Shown here in pieces: positions 10,001 through 16,239 of a stretch of 32,633 nt of DNA. Under the pieces are notes generated by a model that did not search any database, was not told the origin of the DNA, and saw only the letters and a list, made by a program, of their open reading frames with translations. Within the stretch, counting starts at the first letter, position 1. Every line of letters begins with the position of its first letter. The position numbers and the translations under genes were made by a program. The DNA comes from Pseudomonadota bacterium (lineage in GTDB: Bacteria > Myxococcota > Myxococcia > Myxococcales > Myxococcaceae), in the NCBI GenBank assembly GCA_009786315.1, contig WQTM01000229.1:1-32633 (forward strand). Reading direction: 5' to 3'.

Positions 10001-12974
10001 TCCGTTGCATTCTGTTTTTGAGAGGCACTGTGAATTTTTGAGAGGGCGAGGGGAGTGGCTAAGCTTAGCCAATTTATTGGTACGTCGAGCCAAAGTAGAG
10101 CCTTCGGAACAGGGGCTGGTGAGGTTTTTGGAGGCGGCGGACATTTTTGAGCAACTGGCTGAGGGGCAGGAAGCGGCGCGATGTGAGCAGCTTGCTTTTG
10201 AGATACACCCGGAAGATGACCGTGCTTTTTTGAGGCTAAAGAAGCGTTTTGAGCAAAATCCTCTCAAGCTTTCCACCCTATTAGCGGAGCGAGCGGAGCA
10301 TTCTGAGGAAAGAGAAGCGCTTTCGCTCCTAAGGGAGCGGGCATTGGTTTTGATGAAGGCGGAGGATTGGGTGGGGGCGGCATTTGCATATGACGGGTTA
10401 CTTGAGAGGGTGCCCGAGGACTTGGAGAGTTTGCGTGCTCGAGCCGAGTTGGCATTTCGGTCTGGAGGTGCCCAAGCGGCCAAGCCTTTTGACATGCGTT
10501 TGTTGCGGATAGAAGACTCGGGGCTAAGTGCGCAGGAGCAGGCTGGGCTTTGGTTTCGTATTTCTCAAGCGGCGATGGAGGGAGAGGGTTTTGTTGAAGC
10601 GGAGAATGCGTTGAAGCGGGTATGGCAGCTTGCGCCTGAGAGTCATTTTGGCAAAGCGGCGTTGTCTGGGTTGGATGCGGTTTATGTCCAGCGAGGGGAC
10701 CTAGAAAACCTCTATGGTGTTCGCCTACAAGCAGCGCAAATGGCGCAAGGTGAAGAAGCGTTTACGCTTTTGGAGGTGGCCTCGAAGATGGAGGGCCTCA
10801 AGGACAAAGGGCTTGCTGCTTTGCAGTTGTTGTTTGGTTTGGCGCCCACGGACGAGGGGGTTTTCAACCGTATAGTGGCGGTACTGTCTGAGATGGGGGT
10901 GTTAGAAGAGGAGCTTCGTTTACGGGAGCGTTATGCGCATGCTGTTGGAGGGGGGAAGGGGGCCCAAGCTCTGGTAGACGCGGCGGTGTTGCTCAAAGAC
11001 GACTGGGGGCGGAGTTTGTCTTTGCTTGACAAGGCGCTTTCCCTGGACAGCCGGAGTTTGGCAGCGTTGCAGGCGAAGGCACAAGCGAGCAGGCGAAACA
11101 AGGACTGGGCATCGCTTGGGGAAGTGTTACCCATATGGACTCAGCATTCTCCCAAGGAATGGCTACCGGAAATTTATCAAACGTGGATGGAGTTAGCGGA
11201 GGGGAGGGAGCACCAAGGGGACATGGAGGGGGCCATAGAGGCGTTTGAGTTTTTGAGCGCAAAGGCAGAAGAAGTATTTTCATTAAAAGCTTTGGATGGT
11301 TTGGAGCGCATATGGAAGGAGCAAGGCAACCTCCGAGGTTTGTCGCAGATATTGTTAAAGCGTGCTGCGAAGACAACAGGAGAGGCGGCTTCCAAACTGT
11401 TGTTGGAAGCAGCGCAAGGGTTTCAAAACTCAGGGGCCTTTGAAGAAGCGTTGAATGCAGCGAGTGCCTCTTTGGTTTTGCGGCCGACGACGAAGGGTTG
11501 GCTTTTGGTTGCGCAAGTCAACCGCTCGCTGAGGCGTTTTTTGGAAGCAGCGAATGCCTGGAAGAGTGCTGCTGAGATGGTGAGTGGAGATTTAAGGGCG
11601 CGCTGGTGGCTTCATGCGGCGGATGCGATGGAGCAGTCGGGGGACTTAGATGGGGCTGCGCAGTTGCTTTCCCAAACGCGCAAAGAGTTTCCAAACATGC
11701 TTCCTGACGGTTTGTGGACACAGCGAATGTTGCGCTTGGCGACAGCCTTTTTTGAAAGCAACTGTTTTCGGCAAGCGTCCGAGATTGTGTCGCAATTTCC
11801 GGACCATCCCGAGATACAAAAGTTGCGTGTGCAGTTGAATTTTGAAAATTTTTCTGCAGTCGAGCCTGCGCAACCTACTGAGGAGGCAGAGTTTGATGGG
11901 GAGAAAACGCAATTCATTAAAATGCAGCCCATAGGGGGTGGAATAACACCACAGCCCATGGAGAACGAGTTGGCGCAATTCATGGAGGATGAATTGACGC
12001 AGTCTTTTTCAGATGAATTCATGCAGTCCATAGAAGATGAGTTGGCGCAACCTGTTGCGGATGAGTTGGCGCAAACCGTTAGGGATGAACCGATACAACC
12101 CATAGTGAGCGAGTCAACGCAATTCATTGCAGGCAAATTGTCAAACGCTCTTGCGAATGCGGAGCTAACTCTCGTTTTCGAATATGGCTGGAAGTTTCTT
12201 GAAATAGGAGAGAAGCCGCCGTTGGTTTTGACAAAGAGCCTTTTGGATTTTTGTGAGAGAACCTCGTTGCCGGAGATGAAGGATTTATGGGTTGCCGCGC
12301 AGCTAAGGCTTTTGAGGGAGAGTTGGGCAGAGGCGGAGACGTGGAGGGCGCTGTCCTTTAGGTTTCGCGAGCGGGAGGAGGGCAAGTTTTCGAGTTGGGC
12401 ACATGAGTTGGCCTCGGTGTTAAGCTCATCCGTGGAGCCTTCGGCCATGCTGTTAGGAGCCATTAAATTACCCATACAATACAATGCGGTATTGCCTCCT
12501 CCGGACGATGCTGTGTTGTTGACAGAGTCCTCCCTGCCCAGAATTTACCAAGCCCTTCGCAACGTTGTTTTGCAGTTGGGTGGCCAGGAGTTGGTTTTGG
12601 TGATGGATGCCAAGGGTGGGTTTGAAGCTTGGTTGGCAACGGGCAATGTGTTGGTTTTTGGACAAGAGGCGTTGGCTTGTTTTGGTTTGGCGGAGCTGGG
12701 CTATTTGACGGCATTGGCTCTTGTGTTGTCAGGGCGGTGTGACTTGTCCATAGAAAGTGAAACTTGGCTGTTGTCCGTCCAGGAGGCGTTTGTGGCCTAC
12801 CCATCGGTTATGGCTGCAGGCCGCGTACTTGCTGCGCTTGAGGGGGAAAATACGAAATTTGCCTCTCGTGAGCCTGGGGAGAGGCTGAAAACCAGTGCAG
12901 CATTTAAGGGTATTGTTGACCACATATTGAATGTCCTTTGGCAATGGGCTTTGTCGCAGAGAAGCATTGTATGA
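4074..12974 (+). CDS. Giant tetratricopeptide-repeat protein, 2966 aa
   Basis: This is a single uninterrupted frame of 2966 codons. Residues 1 to about 235 form a non-TPR domain with alternating hydrophobic strands and no signal peptide, so the protein is probably cytoplasmic. From about residue 236 (GARAFADAERLLAGGRLDEARNAY) to about 2610 the chain is an almost continuous alpha-solenoid of degenerate TPR units, with recurrent A..L..A / G....A...Y patterns such as PENALLRYREAVSLLPNSAQAL. Residues 2627-2690 are eight tandem octapeptides, and the last ~275 residues are a separate predicted globular region. TPR solenoids are protein-binding scaffolds. Comparable giant TPR proteins are known in Myxococcota, generally without assigned function. 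No enzymatic motif was recognised. The ATG lacks a clear Shine-Dalgarno. The stop overlaps the next gene's start by ATGA. Leu is mostly TTG. Confidence 0.9.
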   Translation: MATETEKQPEVLALGPELRLIDRRAFVGFPSMEFAPGIHILDFALQIPEMSFPLNITGGVARFQKKKLHFGYLTLQIDAQVVLRRLQELLPLLSGIKGFSLDFRNGFIEGQGWLNAVPFTLKIAFDGDGETLAVYFYDFRLYAYAAMPVPRLAVQLVEAIEASGMLPEVCLQGVHGFTTRILPGLVERAAVSRGYRIPSLEMARVAEASVDARGIRLKFSAGGMPPLVLPDESLLLNLEGARAFADAERLLAGGRLDEARNAYLKLGDAMEAHPFAVERLLSLMAAETQAHEFALDLTQSLLRRRPQSATALWTEAVIHEKRGEVVQAGECFLKLCQLARKNGEETSAFFAATAAVRLCKEQAPQVAVAALHEALGVRPDHVPSLRALAESCDIAEDRAGAIRAYRRLAALSRDSVEVAHAHTHLARLCAMSSEELAGARLHCEAALRILPDHPEALLRLGQLCFQGDEHLRALKTLDRLRQVALLRHDIPLVGEANIWAGKVWEEGLKQPENALLRYREAVSLLPNSAQALLSQGRVAEVLGHFPEALTAYQQAIELVGPSPQLKENRRMASHAHRALAHLYQARMENPGLAQTHLEAALFLEPSDVSLLEELLPKLRNAGKLAELADLCERAVSFVSAPQKRTELLLEAAELYRGPLSNPERALKLLLTAFDMMPTHRPILEALLSLAEAMQNSALVCKVLRNLVLQEADTRKKVLLHRRLAISAKVAGDFPLAIASLNAVLQEEPEDVVLLGELSHLLRLQHDMSALVVVLEKRGDIAFRQGDKSMATQAFRELSSVFEAKLGRKKEALEVLQKVAFWTKEPGSLSELVELAWRCERADVAKEALETWLALPSSANKPEQIAKIRAQLGKAYEGLGDKEAAKQCYAEAFVYRRLDDELASKLEAMLRNQASYVELAEFWNQRAQALGGAGRIREASLFYFQSAQQLLDLSQSVLAMQRLQAAVEVAPNSPEAAYALEQMARMAQGSGETQEAARLWAECAACTTEPTRAAESYWAAAQLKVGEPEEIELLTKAIACNGLLLAARLRRSLLEQKVEPAVVLEDCEILLGATEQERAFLAIDRIGVARRAAFCAHALSQSKRAAELVEICLPYVSQDVELLRMAVSLFQVTGNVSAEVECLEKLWPLVSQEESKVVRRKYIEVSLSLGVKASIVELLRQAFFEEAEDAWAPQLLWRYARDEAADSEKILWLEALIRCSFGEQKASWFWERANLYTAMGDFAKTKEDLRQVSALLVSPPEKLWVQLAGIECELGAFGEELACWKRVVDAGMTDSVVLQKAADRVVVLAQMPQAVWNMQAWELALNLPISEALRSQAWMCLARKKAEEGDVVAAEEAFAQAAQQGPNVLRVEALLARAQSLEARNMLVEAGQAFDAVLALSPSNKTAMDGYKRCLKEVGDFENLSEVLSTEALRAPKAQAALLYEELAHIYLDKLSWPTPGEAALRRAIVLGNSSQALRVTLAELLAQKNEFQEAIGFLEAAAKTASPTQAANLLRYAAKWAQKLGDDGRELHLLREAQKLHSAEGEELSRFAQLLYFKGAVGEALPVVRQWAHALDASAFPEESQKAKLYLADVLETAGELEEARLVLEGILASSPQCLPALNKMVALLAAGKTEAGMVFWCKHFERQAMGESFLGQTLAFARQAFVEFQNASLGESLFLLAEKTAEDIRGLQEEHVALLRPLNQPEFAARHLNKLALLRLGAGDIQGALEAWEEEIGAQEALGNTHEVLRTLQAMAELCGGEGRNQEAAKIYIRQARLVIEKQEAWQGALGYLEAAWRHSAQWEVADFGRKTAQRVEQAEAKVLWQLRCIESAPEKEEKAKSLVALADIYQGLWDFDKQQETLKAALELHPRFELAEQRLLVLWESQNRQEEAAIYFETLAVSLVGGERASLLMRAAEIWEGKPGYEAQAVSALLAARIAAPEDVDLLLCIADKLHKLGCYNEAAEFDESLLKQSPLHSVFERHCEFLRGRGEWLSLANLLVRRAKVEPSEQGLVRFLEAADIFEQLAEGQEAARCEQLAFEIHPEDDRAFLRLKKRFEQNPLKLSTLLAERAEHSEEREALSLLRERALVLMKAEDWVGAAFAYDGLLERVPEDLESLRARAELAFRSGGAQAAKPFDMRLLRIEDSGLSAQEQAGLWFRISQAAMEGEGFVEAENALKRVWQLAPESHFGKAALSGLDAVYVQRGDLENLYGVRLQAAQMAQGEEAFTLLEVASKMEGLKDKGLAALQLLFGLAPTDEGVFNRIVAVLSEMGVLEEELRLRERYAHAVGGGKGAQALVDAAVLLKDDWGRSLSLLDKALSLDSRSLAALQAKAQASRRNKDWASLGEVLPIWTQHSPKEWLPEIYQTWMELAEGREHQGDMEGAIEAFEFLSAKAEEVFSLKALDGLERIWKEQGNLRGLSQILLKRAAKTTGEAASKLLLEAAQGFQNSGAFEEALNAASASLVLRPTTKGWLLVAQVNRSLRRFLEAANAWKSAAEMVSGDLRARWWLHAADAMEQSGDLDGAAQLLSQTRKEFPNMLPDGLWTQRMLRLATAFFESNCFRQASEIVSQFPDHPEIQKLRVQLNFENFSAVEPAQPTEEAEFDGEKTQFIKMQPIGGGITPQPMENELAQFMEDELTQSFSDEFMQSIEDELAQPVADELAQTVRDEPIQPIVSESTQFIAGKLSNALANAELTLVFEYGWKFLEIGEKPPLVLTKSLLDFCERTSLPEMKDLWVAAQLRLLRESWAEAETWRALSFRFREREEGKFSSWAHELASVLSSSVEPSAMLLGAIKLPIQYNAVLPPPDDAVLLTESSLPRIYQALRNVVLQLGGQELVLVMDAKGGFEAWLATGNVLVFGQEALACFGLAELGYLTALALVLSGRCDLSIESETWLLSVQEAFVAYPSVMAAGRVLAALEGENTKFASREPGERLKTSAAFKGIVDHILNVLWQWALSQRSIV
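11952..12143 (+). repeat. Eight tandem degenerate 24-bp repeats (octapeptides) in the TPR gene
   Basis: Eight consecutive 24-base units each begin with CAG or CAA (Gln). The units read QPMENELA, QFMEDELT, QSFSDEFM, QSIEDELA, QPVADELA, QTVRDEPI, QPIVSEST and QFIAGKLS. The consensus is roughly Q-x-hydrophobic-x-D-E-L-A. A decayed copy (QFIKMQPI) precedes the array. It separates the TPR solenoid from the C-terminal region. Confidence 0.85.
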
Positions 12975-13651
12975 AATTGCTCTGCTCTGCTGCTTTGTTA
13001 TTGGGGTTGGCATGCACGGCCCCATTGCCTGGGGTGGTGGATGTGGGGTTGTTTGACTTTTCCGCCTCCGCTGTTTTGATTGAGGCAGAATGCCGGCCAG
13101 ATATGGCCGATGAGAGCGGTTTTAGGTTTAAAGGGCGGTTTCGTTTGGAAAGCAACCTTTCCGACGGTTATTTCATTTATGGCAGCATTCACCGTGCAGC
13201 TCAGTTTGATGGGCAAAACATGGTTTCTGTCTATGTGGCGGAGCGTAGTTTTGTGTCCGGGTGTGAAGTTTGCAATATAGACGTGGTTGAAACATTGAAT
13301 GTGGTGTTGTTGAGCAAAACGCAGAACGAGCTACTGGATGGCCAATGTCCACGCCGTGCTTGGGTGGAAGGTATTTTTGCGGAGGGAGGAGGAAGCGAGC
13401 CTTTTGTTGGGTTTGCTCCAAATGAGTTGGAAGCGGCGCATGCATGTGGGGTTGCCTTGAGAGAAGGCATTCCTGTTGCTGATGGGGAAAGCATTTCCCT
13501 TCCTGGCCTCATTCAGGATGGTTTTGACGCAGTGCGTGCGTGTGGAACTTTGGTTGCGCATATGGTGGCAACCCCTGCTGAACAGGGCTGTCCGGAGGAT
13601 TGCTATAAGGAGGATGTTGTCTATTACATAGAAGGAATTCGCAAAGAATGA
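12971..13651 (+). CDS. Putative cysteine-rich lipoprotein, unknown function
   Basis: I take the ATG at 12971, which overlaps the TPR stop as ATGA, rather than the ORF-track start 33 bases upstream. The 226-residue product begins [15 protein letters not shown], a short lipoprotein-like signal; Gly at -3 makes the lipobox imperfect. The mature part is predicted mostly beta and carries at least eight further cysteines, including CEVC and CPEDC near the end, suggesting disulphides in the periplasm. I recognise no family. Its end again overlaps queC by ATGA. The overlap structure makes it very likely co-translated with the TPR protein, although one is predicted cytoplasmic and the other exported. 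Confidence 0.75.
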   Translation: MKLLCSAALLLGLACTAPLPGVVDVGLFDFSASAVLIEAECRPDMADESGFRFKGRFRLESNLSDGYFIYGSIHRAAQFDGQNMVSVYVAERSFVSGCEVCNIDVVETLNVVLLSKTQNELLDGQCPRRAWVEGIFAEGGGSEPFVGFAPNELEAAHACGVALREGIPVADGESISLPGLIQDGFDAVRACGTLVAHMVATPAEQGCPEDCYKEDVVYYIEGIRKE

Positions 13652-14322
13652 AGAAGGCGATTGTTCTTTTCTCCGGGGGGTTGGACTCGACAACGTGTTT
13701 GGCCATTGCGCGTGCGCAGGGGTTTTCGCCTTGGTGTCTCACCATTGACTATGGGCAGAGGCATGCAGTTGAGCTAAAGGCAGCGGAGAGGATTGCGGCT
13801 TTTTGGGGGGTACCTTTGCGTATTTTGCATTGCTCACTCCGAGAGATGGGGGGCTCAGCCCTCACCTCGGAACTTCCCGTACCCATGGAGGAGCCGTCTC
13901 AGGGAGAGCGTATTCCCCTCACTTATGTCCCCGCGCGCAACACCATTTTTCTTGCATTGGCCTTAGGGTTTGCGGAGGTGGAGGGGGCGCAGGACATTTT
14001 TTTGGGGATTAACGCGGTAGACTACAGTGGTTACCCGGACTGCAGGCCGGAGTTTGTTTCGGCCTTTGAAGTGCTGGCTCAGCTTGCCACCAAAGCAGGT
14101 GTTGAAGGTACGCGTTTTCACATTCACACGCCCTTGGCGGGTTTGTCCAAGGCACAAATTATTCAAAGAGGGGTTGAGCTTGGGGTAGACCATTCCATGA
14201 CGCACAGTTGTTATGCGCCGTCCATTCGTGGGTTAGCGTGTGGGCAATGCGAGAGTTGTCGTTTGAGGAGGCGTGGTTTTTTGCAGGCGGGGGTGGTGGA
14301 CTCAACGAGGTATGAGGGGTGA
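13648..14322 (+). CDS. queC: 7-cyano-7-deazaguanine synthase QueC
   Basis: QueC converts 7-carboxy-7-deazaguanine to preQ0 using ATP and ammonia, in the pathway to queuosine in tRNA. The 224-residue length fits the family. The N-terminal PP-loop SGGLDST (residues 9-15) binds ATP, and the conserved blocks [10 protein letters not shown] (93-102) and [16 protein letters not shown] (121-136) are present. The zinc ligands C188, C198, C201 and C204 (CGQCESC) are intact, so the enzyme should be active. It starts with an ATGA overlap on the lipoprotein gene and ends with a GTGA overlap on the dipeptidase gene. No queD, queE, queF or tgt is nearby, so the pathway must be completed elsewhere. preQ0 can also feed DNA deazaguanine modification, but no dpd gene is visible. 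Confidence 0.95.
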   Translation: MKKAIVLFSGGLDSTTCLAIARAQGFSPWCLTIDYGQRHAVELKAAERIAAFWGVPLRILHCSLREMGGSALTSELPVPMEEPSQGERIPLTYVPARNTIFLALALGFAEVEGAQDIFLGINAVDYSGYPDCRPEFVSAFEVLAQLATKAGVEGTRFHIHTPLAGLSKAQIIQRGVELGVDHSMTHSCYAPSIRGLACGQCESCRLRRRGFLQAGVVDSTRYEG

Positions 14323-15005
14323 GGACTTTATTTGTTGTGTTGATGGGTTTTTCGTTATGGGGTGTGGCGGAGCCTTTGGTGGATGTGGCAGAGCACATAC
14401 CCAGTGCCGTGATAGAGTTGCGTTATGCGCGAGAGGACAATTTTCTCGGCCGTGCACTCTACCCTCCGGGGGCGCGATGTTTGTTACGCAAGAGTGTGGC
14501 CAAGCGCCTTTCTCGTGTAGCGGAGCGTTTGTCCAAGGAGGGGGTGAGACTCAAGCTTTGGGACTGCTACCGGCCTTTGGCGGTACAAAAAGAAATGTGG
14601 AAACTTTTTCCAAGGCCTGGGTTTGTAGCGAACCCCCAAACAGGCTCCCACCACAACCGAGGTGCAGCCGTGGATTTGACGCTGGCAAACGCCGAAGGTA
14701 TTGAGCTTGAGATGCCGACGCCTTTTGACGAGTTTAGCCCCAGGGCGCGCCAAGGTGCCCGTGAGGGTATTTCAAAGGCAGCCATTCACAACCGCGACAA
14801 GCTGAAAGCAGCCATGGAGTTAGAGGGTTTTGTCGCCAACCGGAAGGAGTGGTGGCATTTTGAAGCGGAGGATGCGCGTCGCTTCAAAATGCTGGAACAA
14901 GCCCCCTTGGCCAAGGAGCCAAGCTTTTCAGCCATTATTTTTCGCGGCGGCGTTTTGAAGGTTGCAGGATGCTCGGCGTTTTTTTGGCGCAGGCGTTTTT
15001 GTTAA
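14319..15005 (+). CDS. Exported D-alanyl-D-alanine dipeptidase, VanX/DdpX family (M15D)
   Basis: This is a zinc dipeptidase that splits D-Ala-D-Ala. The start is GTG in a GTGA overlap with queC. The first 17 residues ([16 protein letters not shown]) look like a cleavable signal peptide, so it probably works in the periplasm on peptidoglycan-derived dipeptide rather than as a cytoplasmic vancomycin-resistance VanX. Signature residues are present: R85 in DCYRPLAVQ, the SxHxxGxAxD zinc motif (S110, H112, D119), and EWWH with E177 and H180. No vanH, vanA or two-component system is nearby, so recycling of cell-wall D-Ala-D-Ala is more likely than resistance. The last ~28 residues lie beyond the usual family end and are encoded over DNA shared with the convergent lipoprotein gene, suggesting a C-terminal extension by stop loss. 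Confidence 0.9.
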   Translation: MRTLFVVLMGFSLWGVAEPLVDVAEHIPSAVIELRYAREDNFLGRALYPPGARCLLRKSVAKRLSRVAERLSKEGVRLKLWDCYRPLAVQKEMWKLFPRPGFVANPQTGSHHNRGAAVDLTLANAEGIELEMPTPFDEFSPRARQGAREGISKAAIHNRDKLKAAMELEGFVANRKEWWHFEAEDARRFKMLEQAPLAKEPSFSAIIFRGGVLKVAGCSAFFWRRRFC

Positions 15006-16149
15006 AGGCGAGGGTTTTTTGGGCTTCAACCAAGTTGTTGCGGGACTCTGGGACAGTGTTGCTTGCTGCGTTGGCGGCAGCCTCCCAGCGAGAGTCCACG
15101 GAGCGAAGCCTTGCGGCAATGTCTGCGATGCGTTTGTCCAACTCAAATTTTTCTTCTATAGTGGCAACCCATGCTTCGTCGGCTTTCATGAGGGTTTCGC
15201 AGCTTATATTTAAGTCCTTAGGGGCGGTGCTGAGGCGTGCTTTATGTTTAGAAAGCAGTTGGTTATATATTGTGCTGGCTTGAACTCTCTCACCTGAGCG
15301 CAAAGCATGAATGGAGGCATTTTGCGTACGCAAGCCGTCCGCGTGCAGAAACTGCAACTCCAACCTAGCCTCAGCGGGGAAGTCTTTTACCGTAGAGTTG
15401 ATGAATTGCAGAGGGACACGCTCCAACACCAACTCGCCGCGCGAGGCTTGAAGTTTCAGTTTTGAAATTTCCGGCATGAGGCAAGCGATTATTGCATTGT
15501 TGTTGGGGTTGTTGCTGGTGAGGGAGATTTTGGCAGGTTGTCTGGTAGACACAGTTAATGCCATGGACACTTCAGCAATGCCCACATTTTTCATAGAGGC
15601 GAAGCAGTGACAGGCTTTGCCGATGGCCAGGCGCACATGCCCGACGACGTCAGAAACTTCGCTGATACCGAAGGTAACTTGTGGGGAGTTGGCAGGGTAG
15701 TTGATGACAATACTGGCAACTCGCTCCGTTTCTTCTGGAGGGAGCTGTTGAAATTGCAGGGGGGCGAGGGCGGCCTCTATACAGGCGACACCTGAGGGGC
15801 TGAGGTTTTCTCCTTGGACGGTGTGAAGTGTGGTTTGGCTACTGACGGAGGTACTCAGTTTGACGTGGGTATTTTGGTTGCCTTGGCGGTTTTGAGGGGG
15901 CACAAAGCACTCGAGGATGGCTGGTTGGACAGAAAGTATTCCTCCGAAAATACTTTCCTCGTTGGTGATTTCAGAGACGAGGCCTGAAGGTTTTTGACAA
16001 GAAGCCACGTCAAAGTGCACGAGGTTTTCAACTTTTTGGCGAGAGATGGAGGGTGTCCCCTGTGCTGTTTTTTGGGAGGCACAACTTGCTGACAAAACCA
16101 TTGGCGCAACAAGCAGCATTCCTGTCCAATTTAAAAAACGAGTTTTCAT
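14935..16149 (-). CDS. Lipoprotein with duplicated AgmX/PglI-like domain and C-terminal coiled coil
   Basis: I chose ATG 16149 (404 residues) because GAGGA sits five bases upstream; the ORF track starts at an upstream TTG inside that region. The signal MKTRFLNWTGMLLVAPMVLSASC ends in a lipoprotein-type cysteine (C23). Two similar segments follow about 100 residues apart, residues ~76-134 and ~176-234. Each has an early Cys, a strand such as HVKLSTSVSS or EVSMALTVST, a loop, then a V/I-A-C followed by a helix and a short strand ending in L-x-F/L. This pattern resembles the C-terminal domain of AgmX/PglI gliding-motility proteins and TonB-like folds, by pattern only. The end (about 315-385) is charged and helical. 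Its 3' 71 bases overlap vanX on the other strand. Function is unknown. Confidence 0.75.
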   Translation of the reverse strand: MKTRFLNWTGMLLVAPMVLSASCASQKTAQGTPSISRQKVENLVHFDVASCQKPSGLVSEITNEESIFGGILSVQPAILECFVPPQNRQGNQNTHVKLSTSVSSQTTLHTVQGENLSPSGVACIEAALAPLQFQQLPPEETERVASIVINYPANSPQVTFGISEVSDVVGHVRLAIGKACHCFASMKNVGIAEVSMALTVSTRQPAKISLTSNNPNNNAIIACLMPEISKLKLQASRGELVLERVPLQFINSTVKDFPAEARLELQFLHADGLRTQNASIHALRSGERVQASTIYNQLLSKHKARLSTAPKDLNISCETLMKADEAWVATIEEKFELDKRIADIAARLRSVDSRWEAAANAASNTVPESRNNLVEAQKTLAFNKNACAKKTPSILQPSKRRREK

Positions 16150-16154
16150 GCCAG

Positions 16155-16159
16155 TCCTC
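16155..16159 (-). promoter_or_regulatory. Shine-Dalgarno GAGGA deciding the start of the duplicated-domain lipoprotein
   Basis: GAGGA on the minus strand lies five bases before ATG 16149 and within the first codons of the ORF-track reading from TTG 16161. It favours the ATG, which also gives a conventional lipoprotein signal with Lys at position 2. Confidence 0.6.
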
Positions 16160-16239
16160 AAGAAATGCGGGTGGGGCGCCTTTTGGAGCTCTGGCCCCAG
16201 GTTAGACGCAAAAGGTATTTTTTGCCTAGAACAGATTAG

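Noticed and set aside
11952-12143. CRISPR-like spacing of repeats
   Set aside because: The 24-bp units are directly adjacent with no spacers and lie in frame inside a coding sequence.
11612-12484. 290-aa minus-strand ORF with repeated CANS/SMDC motifs
   Set aside because: Its repeats are the reverse reading of the octapeptide array in the TPR gene, which has a continuous coding frame across the region.
14319-15005. Vancomycin-resistance cluster
   Set aside because: Only the vanX-like dipeptidase is present, with a signal peptide and no vanH, vanA or VanRS; peptidoglycan recycling is a simpler reading.
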